NCBI RefSeq assembly: GCF_964340395.1
Contig: NC_135550.1
Location: 5,350,601 to 5,414,600, forward strand
DNA from: Glandiceps talaboti
Lineage: Eukaryota; Hemichordata; Enteropneusta; Spengelidae
Direction: 5' to 3'
DNA length: 64,000 bases
Numbering within the stretch: the first letter of the stretch is position 1; the number at the start of each line of letters is the position of its first letter. This document shows positions 58,101-64,000 of this stretch, one piece after another. Below the pieces are notes generated by a model, which ran no database searches, was not told the origin of the DNA, and was given only the letters and a program-made list of their open reading frames with translations. Position numbers and translations under genes: made by a program.

Positions 58101-61100
58101 TGAGAAATGGACACTGTAGAACAACACTAAAATAAAGTGTCAACAAAAGAACTGTTTTTCCTAACTACATACTGGCTTTGTATTCATAGCATTACTACAT
58201 ATTGATTTGATTGGATGGACATTTTCAATTTTGGCCAATTAAGTTGGGGGGGGGGGGGGGGGGTTAACTAAAAGTTTTTAGCTGTTTATCCTACATTGAA
58301 CTATTGACCTAGCCCCTAATGTGTTGATTTATCATACATAATTATGTACTGACAAACATCTCTTGGTGCCTATGTGTCCCAATATTTTGCATTTTAATGT
58401 GAATTTTGTCCAAAAATGTTGAAATTTGGATGGGGTGGGGGTGGGGGGTGGGGGTTATAATTTTGAATGTTATGACCACTTTGGCTTTTGGGGAAATAAA
58501 TAAACTCTGCACATGAATAGTTCAGTTGATTTATCATACATATGTACTGATAGAAATATCCCTTAGTGCCTGTGTGTTCCAATTTTGTACAATTTCATGT
58601 GATTTTTAGCCAAAATTTGGAAATTTTGAAGGGGTGGGGGGTTACAATTGTGAATATTATGAGCACTTTGGCGTTTGGAGAAAGAAATAAACTCCATATA
58701 TGATTAGTTCAGTTCATTTAGCATACATATGAACTGATAGATATATCCCTTGGTGCCTGTGTGTTCCAATATTGTACAATTTCATGTGATTTTTGTTCCA
58801 AAATGTTGAATTTTTGATGGGGTTGGGGGTCACATTTTTTACTGGTATTTTCAAGTTAGCATACACACAATGATTTTTGTTGCCTATTTATGAAGGGGTA
58901 TTGGTACATTATACATAGGTGCAAAGATAAACAAGCTCATTTTAATTTTTGTCAAAATTCAACAAAATTTCATAAGATATTTCTGTCGAAAATGTCAAAA
59001 TTTAGATGGGGTGTGGGGTGACAATTTCAGTTCTAGAATTTAAACGGACGTGGTGACCCCATATGTTTTTGCCATTGATAAGTAGCTGGAATAATACAAT
59101 GTACACATGCATCGTATTAAAAAAATCTATCACGGACTTTTATCCTTTTTTGCTATTTTCTTATGTTTTTCTTTAAAAATAGTAAACCAACTGGGGATAA
59201 AATAACATAATATTTTATGAAATATTGAATATAAATTCAATAAAATATGTCTGGACCTATTATACATTGCACTTAAATACATAAGTGGGTTTGATGTTCT
59301 GGGGATAATCTTTAACTGTCAAAAATGATGTTGTAGTTAATTGTTGTAAATCTACTTATTTTGACCCAAAAATATATATACTACATACAAGAAACAGTCA
59401 TTATCCTGAAAACAAAGGTGGTGACATAGTATTTTCTCTGCATTTTTTACATATTCAGATATCAATGTTTAAGTATGCAAAGTATAAGAAAAATCTATCG
59501 ACTTTTTTGAATTTGACACCTCCCCCCTTAACTATTATTTCAGGGACTGTTTAAACAACTCATCGCTTTCACAACTTACATTATCTTGTTCCGTGGGTAG
59601 GATACCTTCTCCTACCCTAGTGATGTAAGCTTTGAAAACACCATAGACTTCTCCAACCTTGGATGGTGGGATGCCAAGACCCGTACAAACTCCACCCACA
59701 GCACAGCTAGATGATGTCACATATGGATAGGTACCTGTATATATAAAATAGTTAAAGTGTCACACATTGGAGTTTAGGTGATAACCACACTAGTCTGATA
59801 GTGAAAGTGTCAAACAGTGGAGTTTAGGTGATAACCACACTAGTCTGATAGTGAAAGTGTCAAACAGTGGAGTTTAGGTGATAACCACACTAGTCTGATA
59901 GTGAAAGTGTCAAACAGTGGAGTTTAGGTGATAACCACACTAGTCTGATAGTGAAAGTGTCACACATTGGAGTTTAGGTGATAACCACACTAGTCTGATA
60001 GTGAAAGTGTCAAACAGTGGAGTTTAGGTGATAACCACACTAGTCTGACAGTGAAAGTGTTATTCAAATGGTTAGCTAGTTGTTCAGTTCGATCTACCAG
60101 GTTACAGGTATTACCTTCGTTTTGCATGTATGGCAGTGTATACAAAAATTTAACTCTATATTCATCAATGGTTAACATTCACTGATGTAAATGCAGCATG
60201 ACTGTCTGTTGCCTTTTTTCAACACTGAACATAATTATATTGTATTTAAAATCGTTACAAAATACTGTACAATGCCAACAGTTGGGGTACAGAATGCAGA
60301 AAAATCAAAGGACTTCAATGTTTAGTTTAGTAATACTGTTTCCCAACTTGTAGTTTATTGTGTGTGCAAAAAATAACATCCCCCACCAGTAGAAAGAGGA
60401 CTAAGGTTTTAGATACTACTATGGTTAGTGTCCAACTATTGAACTAAGTCAATTACTATTCTATTATCCAATTTCAAAATTCAAAGTGGAAATGCTGGGT
60501 ACTCATATTTATCTCTCGCCATCTTGATTTCAACTCATAAAATAACAATAATCTTTGTGTCTCACCAAAGTCAATATCCAACATGGTTGCATTAGCGCCC
60601 TCAACGATGATATTTTTACTTGGATCTTCTAAAGCTTCGTACATATAGTGAACGGTGTCTGCCACCATGGGTCGTATACTCTCTGCATATTCCTGTTTGT
60701 AAAAATATGTTTCAGTGAAGTTATTTATGTGGACAACATGCACGTCACTCTGGATATTTTACAAGGAAAATGAGTTCAGAAATCAAAACGTTCTATAGAA
60801 TTTATATACTAGATATCTTGATTAAAAAATTTGCGATAAAAAAATTACTTGATTATGAACATATTCTTTTATCAAATATAAGAAATTAACTCTACAGGTG
60901 TTCTATATAAACTCACTCACTTTTATTCCAGGTGCATAAGATAACGTGTGTCTAATATTGATGGAGACTACATTTCTCCTGTAATTACTGATAATCAATA
61001 ACTCCTACCTTATATTTGCTTAGTTCTTTATTAACATCTACATCCAGTTCAGGAAAGACCTTCTTGTATGTATTGATTAAATTACGAAGTCTAGAAGAAA

Positions 61101-63763
61101 AAAACACATGCCATTGTTATATTTACTACAATCATTGCAAGACATACAAGCCAAGTTGAATATATTCAAACAGAAAGTATGGTACGTATACCCTGGTTGT
61201 CATATGCCAGAATGCTTGTTTAAGTCATTCGTTTTGCAGTGCTCGAAATATGAGCCAAAACGGCCTGTTGCCTTCTTGACGACAAACTGACAATGATTAT
61301 TTCCAATATACATGTACTTCAAAATTCTAACCCCAAAGTGCACAATCTTCAAGTAGCCATATGGATTAGGATTATGTATTTATTGTGGATTTTTAATTTA
61401 TATAACAATTTTACTACGGCTTCCTACTTAAAATAAATATAAAATAACATATGCCAAGTCCTTGTTTGTAATTCAAAAAATTACAACAGTCTAATAAATT
61501 GTACGTACAATAACAAACTTTTTATACACATTTTTTTTTGCTTTTAGCTCTGTAGAGAGTTACAAACACAGACTTGGTCAGTGTTGTTTTTCACACTGCT
61601 TGTTCAAGTAGGAAACCATGCTAAATAAAAAATCCAAAATAAATTCACAATCCCCATCCATACGCCCACTTTTGTGCTTATCTGCATAACGATTTAAGTG
61701 ACTGTGACACACTTACTTGTCTGAAAATAAATCAAAGTCTCCCAACAAATCACATATTCTGATACCACTTCTGCTTGCTTTGTTTGAATAGGTGGGTCCA
61801 ATTCCCTTCTTCGTAGTTCCAATACTGATGACAAATACAACAGAGGCATTAAATTCCTGTACCAGCTGTCACTTTCACATGGATTGTGCCGCCAACACAA
61901 TGGAGTGTCATCACGGATTGACGCAACATGCACAATTTCTACACCTTTGTAATTCAACATTGCAAATATGATCATTTTCATCCTTCAAATAATTCATTTT
62001 ACCAGGATAATTCATTTTACAGTAGTTTTGTTAAAGGGTAAAACCTATACTACCCAAGTTACCCAGGTATTCTACACATATTTCTTAAGAAGTAGTAGTA
62101 GGTTGGTAAAATATAGCCAAGTTCCCCATTCCAGTCACTTTACCAAACGTTTCCCTACCATTGTTTTGGTTATTAAGGGTCATAAGTTTTTTAGTCCAAG
62201 ATATTTTACCACTGTTCCTCATTTAAAAGTATGTATATGGAAATCTGGGCAAATTTTACCATACTTTCTCTCTCTCTAATACTGGGGGTTCCAAAACCTT
62301 AGCAAAATTCTGAATTGAGAATACACTACATGTAGGTCCACTGCTCTACACTGCCAAAAACAAATGTACGAATACATTTTAATGAATGTTGAATATTTTC
62401 ATTGTCTCCCACATATTCAGCCAAACCCATTCATTTAGTATGGATTATGGTTCTTATTACAGTGAAATTACACTTTTGAAAACTATCCAGCAAAGTGAAT
62501 AAAAGAAGCTATTCAATAACTGAACAAGGCATTTACTGGTATCTTTCTTTGCAGCCCCATGTCATATCAATCAATCAATATTTGATTTATGTACATATGA
62601 ATCAATATATATAGTCTAATAACTGCACTTTCTATTGATTTCACATCATATCCTAAATGCAAATCGTCTTTTGGAATGAAAAAAATATTTGATTTTATGA
62701 GTAAATGTATTGTTGTATTGTTGTACATTAAGACTGGAATCTCATTACCTATTTTTTCCTTTGGCTCTCTCTTGCAGCCCATCAACTTGTTGATGCAAGT
62801 CAAACACTGTGTAAACAAGAAGAATAGGAAAAGAATTCGCACTGTTATCTTAATAAAGGGAAATTATTCATCACTGATGCCACTGCACATAATATTATGT
62901 AATGCTGTCAAAACATGGACTTTGTTAGCCGGTAGGATATGTCTTGTTGTGCAGCCCTAGCAGGGATAGCTGGTAGTATGGCACAACACATTGCATCCTC
63001 CTGATTAGGGCTTTGCCTTAAGTTTGAGGGTACTCTGCTTGAGGAGAACTGATGACATGCCAATCCAAATGTCCATCCTGGGGGGGGGGGGGGGGGGGGG
63101 GAATACTTTTATAACATACTGAGTGAATGTTTTTATGACAGGCAATGAATATTGGTTATTGATTCACGTTTTATCATCTGGTTCATTTGACAGTCACTGA
63201 ATAAACTGCAAAAGCTAGAAAGTGTCTGGACAGTTACATCCAATAACAAACATTTTACACATTTGAAAAGATTTTTGACAGTTTATTGAGTTACAAACAT
63301 GGACTTCAACTTGGTATATGTTGTCCAACATTGTTTTGTCAAGAAAACATAGTAGAGCAATTGTTTTACGAATAAAAAATCCAAAATAAATTCCACTTTG
63401 TCATCCATTTGGCCACTTTAAAAGCCCCAACTTGTATTACGATGAAGGTGAGACTAGGAGACAAAACTTATAGAAAAAAGTTGGTGCTGAACAAAGAATG
63501 ATCCTATCTTCATGTTCCCATTGATAAGTTAACACTAATGAGAAGAACTTGAGATTGAATCATGGGTCTTTAAAGATGAGTTGGATATGTGTAGCAGAGA
63601 TCTTTCAATTTATAAAATAAATTAGCATAAATTGAATACACAGAGTTTATTGTCTTACCTAAATGAGCTCGGTCAGAAATTATAAGACGGCCTTCCCAAT
63701 TGTGTATTTTATTTCTGGTAGCTTCATCAAACAGACCAGGAAGGTGGATCACGACACCGTTGC
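52089..63763 (-). CDS. ADSS: Adenylosuccinate synthetase, ten C-terminal exons (N-terminus beyond window)
   Basis: Catalyses IMP + aspartate + GTP to adenylosuccinate, the first committed step to AMP, in the cytosol. Exons in transcript order: 63763-63659, 62806-62749, 61824-61717, 61090-61009, 60692-60566, 59734-59580, 55260-55136, 54132-54035, 52897-52748, 52141-52089. All join in frame through GT/AG sites and give 352 residues plus stop, starting at [11 protein letters not shown]. Landmarks: [19 protein letters not shown] (IMP site), [39 protein letters not shown] (aspartate loop), TKLDV, TLPGW and the C-terminal [10 protein letters not shown]. The P-loop exon (GDEGKGK region) is right of 64000. 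One departure: the aspartate loop reads TTK-RRRR where the family has TTG. Introns hold minisatellites and duplicated MITEs. Confidence 0.95.
52748..52897 (-). CDS. ADSS: ADSS exon ([15 protein letters not shown])
   Basis: 150 nt between TTTTGCCACAG and GTAAGT. Starts ANQEIL as in the human enzyme. Confidence 0.95.
53045..53945. repeat. Duplicated block with hairpin MITEs in an ADSS intron
   Basis: 53045-53310 matches 53645-53945. Shared are GAATATATACT, AAATATGAGTCAAAA and CATTGCCATTACTTTC-like stretches followed by an inverted-repeat element bounded by TTATTC(T/C)CCAATATTTT and its complement. An extra copy of the hairpin element lies at 53322-53432. The member at 53797-53945 is a nearly complete ~148-bp palindrome; the other two have lost most of one arm. 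Confidence 0.8.
54035..54132 (-). CDS. ADSS: ADSS exon ([19 protein letters not shown])
   Basis: 98 nt between TGTATATAG and GTAAGC. Contains the TKLD base-recognition motif. Confidence 0.95.
54827..55135. repeat. ~54-bp minisatellite carrying copies of an ADSS splice donor
   Basis: Six units start at 54827, 54881, 54941, 54995, 55049 and 55101 (spacing 52-60, mostly 54). Read on the - strand each has CATGCTGAATGGTTACACTGC-like sequence, then GTAAGTGTC and CATGTTTCTTTCTGTGCATCC. The first part equals the last ~25 bases of the ADSS exon 55260-55136 with its donor. Confidence 0.92.
55136..55260 (-). CDS. ADSS: ADSS exon with aspartate-binding loop
   Basis: 125 nt between TCTCTTTAG and GTAAGT. 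Reads [17 protein letters not shown]; the position normally Gly is Lys (codon AAG). Its last ~25 bases and donor are repeated several times in the following intron. Confidence 0.9.
55261..56584. other. ADSS intron, left part, with a GC-richer promoter-like zone
   Basis: 55261-56330 is AT-rich and unassigned. From about 56350 CpG dinucleotides become more frequent and an ETS-type site, CCCGGAAGTG, occurs at about 56420. Confidence 0.4.
56585..57496 (+). CDS. Candidate nested two-exon microgene (47 residues)
   Basis: Exon 56585-56674 (ATG, 30 codons) ends at GTAAGT. Exon 57443-57496 follows TTTGTTTTTCAG and ends in TAG. Joined in phase 0 they give [19 protein letters not shown], a middle stretch and [27 protein letters not shown] (ETS-type) site lies about 165 bp upstream and AATAAA follows at about 57678. 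The peptide is basic and not one I recognise. It runs opposite to ADSS inside its 3.3-4.3 kb intron. Support is structural only: start, splice sites, frame and 3' signal. Confidence 0.35.
57497..58322. other. ADSS intron, right part
   Basis: Unassigned sequence with a G run at 58247-58263. Confidence 0.4.
58323..58935. repeat. Three imperfect ~190-200 bp units plus a dispersed tail
   Basis: Units start near 58323, 58524 and 58711. Each has TT(A/C)ATTTA(T/G)CATACAT-like, GTGCCT(A/G)TGTGT(T/C)CC, ATTT(C/T)ATGTGA and GATGGGGTGGGGG-type parts. 58837-58935 matches about 1662-1770 (AGCATACACACAATGATTTT). Confidence 0.7.
58936..59579. other. ADSS intron next to the 59580 exon
   Basis: AT-rich, nothing recognised. 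Confidence 0.4.
59580..59734 (-). CDS. ADSS: ADSS exon ([20 protein letters not shown])
   Basis: 155 nt between TATATATACAG and GTAAGT. The usual GxFPTE is GILPTE here, a mild divergence. Confidence 0.95.
59761..60060. repeat. 50-bp minisatellite, six units
   Basis: Units of exactly 50 bp starting CA(C/A)ACA(T/G)TGG at 59761, 59811, 59861, 59911, 59961 and 60011. All contain AGTTTAGGTGATAACCACAC. In the ADSS intron between 59734 and 60566. Confidence 0.97.
60566..60692 (-). CDS. ADSS: ADSS exon ([13 protein letters not shown])
   Basis: 127 nt between TTTACAAACAG and [15 protein letters not shown] then [13 protein letters not shown], a signature block. Confidence 0.95.
61009..61090 (-). CDS. 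ADSS: ADSS exon ([18 protein letters not shown])
   Basis: 82 nt between TTTTCTTCTAG and GTAGGA. A variable helical region matching the human stretch before the EKIKPMV segment. Confidence 0.85.
61091..61716. other. ADSS intron, nothing recognised
   Basis: AT-rich spacer. TTTTTATACACATTTTTT and GAGAGTTACAAACACAGACT recall phrases at about 711-765 and 63280-63300, possibly one dispersed repeat. Confidence 0.35.
61717..61824 (-). CDS. ADSS: ADSS exon ([18 protein letters not shown])
   Basis: 108 nt between TTTGTCATCAG and GTAAGT. Carries the highly conserved IMP-contacting segment and CDLLGDFD. Confidence 0.95.
61825..62748. other. ADSS intron, nothing recognised
   Basis: No repeat or coding block named. 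Confidence 0.4.
62749..62806 (-). CDS. ADSS: ADSS exon ([13 protein letters not shown])
   Basis: 58-nt exon between TGTTTACACAG and GTAATG. The first two bases complete Val after DRAHL, and the last two start the Ser of GKNSIGTT. Confidence 0.9.
62807..63658. other. ADSS intron with a poly-G run
   Basis: A run of about 20 G lies at 63081-63101. 63250-63400 has TTTTTGACAGTTTATTGAGTT and AAAAATCCAAAATAAATTC, also seen near 61620, pointing to a dispersed repeat. Confidence 0.4.
63659..63763 (-). CDS. ADSS: ADSS exon ([11 protein letters not shown])
   Basis: 105 nt between TTCCTAG and GTAAGA. Phase 1 at both ends. Includes [10 protein letters not shown]. Confidence 0.95.
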
Positions 63764-64000
63764 CTAGGAAACAAATAATGACAAACAATCAGTTTTTACC
63801 ATGGAAATGAGATATTTTTTTTACAATATTTTTTTTACACATGCCACAAGGATTTATGTTTTTTTGTTCATAATATAGATTTGCTGTAGGAGATATAGGA
63901 CCATCATGGCGCCACACTGACCCTCAATGCCTGCATCATTTCAATTGTACCACACACAAGCATTGAACGAGTTTGAACAAAAATATGGGTCCTTTGTATA
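63764..64000. other. ADSS intron running off the window
   Basis: No exon found; the N-terminal ADSS exons should lie further right. Confidence 0.5.

Noticed and set aside
59761-60060. CRISPR-like array
   Set aside because: The 50-bp units are contiguous with no unique spacers, and this is a eukaryotic intron.
62567-62842. 91-residue - strand ORF overlapping an ADSS exon
   Set aside because: The correct ADSS frame is a different one, [13 protein letters not shown], bounded by splice sites.

Overview
The window is genomic DNA from a metazoan, almost certainly a marine invertebrate. Coding sequence is cut into short exons with GT/AG introns, and the introns are full of microsatellites, hairpin elements, CR1-group LINEs, a BEL/Pao LTR retrotransposon and a Penelope-like element. 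That mix suits lophotrochozoans or invertebrate deuterostomes (amphioxus, hemichordate, echinoderm). I cannot name a species or phylum from the sequence alone. There is no sign of bacterial or organellar DNA.

Two host gene families are readable. On the + strand there are two tandem copies of a small single-domain SAM-dependent methyltransferase, closest to the first domain of plant phosphoethanolamine N-methyltransferase (PMT/PEAMT). PMT copy 1 enters from the left edge; its last three coding exons are at 2791-2918, 3460-3623 and 8297-8353. PMT copy 2 is complete: exons at (15693-15732, tentative), 25127-25171, 28779-28983, 30544-30699, 33720-33847, 34703-34863 and 37266-37319. A decayed third copy of the terminal exon lies at 12924-12959 inside a duplicated block. 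On the - strand the right end carries ten coding exons, 63763 down to 52089, of adenylosuccinate synthetase (ADSS, IMP to adenylosuccinate). Its N-terminal exons lie beyond 64000. The two families face each other tail to tail. A possible two-exon 47-residue + strand microgene (56585-56674, 57443-57496) sits inside a large ADSS intron.

Mobile DNA dominates. Region by region: 0.8-2.0 kb foldback element; 5.3-7.0 kb element with ~0.5 kb inverted arms; 8.3-13.6 kb a segmental duplication, one copy interrupted by 1.6 kb; 11.7 kb a tRNA-derived SINE; 14-17 kb microsatellites; 17.4-24.0 kb an internally deleted CR1 element flanked by 39-bp direct repeats and itself split by an apparently intact two-ORF LINE (19.2-23.5 kb); 25.9-28.6 kb a broken CR1; 29.1-29.9 kb a Penelope-like fragment with a GIY-YIG domain; 30.9-32.2 kb twenty 66-bp tandem repeats; 34.0-34.2 kb an AT-centred palindrome; 37.6-45.9 kb an intact BEL/Pao element with equal-length, apparently identical 720-bp LTRs and a 5-bp target duplication; 46-52 kb dispersed repeats and MITEs; 52-64 kb ADSS with intronic minisatellites, one of which has copied the gene's own splice donor.

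The host genes are metabolic: PMT makes phosphocholine precursors and ADSS works in AMP synthesis. No functional link between them is implied by adjacency. The most notable points are the very recent BEL insertion 309 bp past the PMT copy 2 stop, the donor-duplicating minisatellite in ADSS, a Gly-to-Lys change in the ADSS aspartate loop, and the candidate nested microgene.
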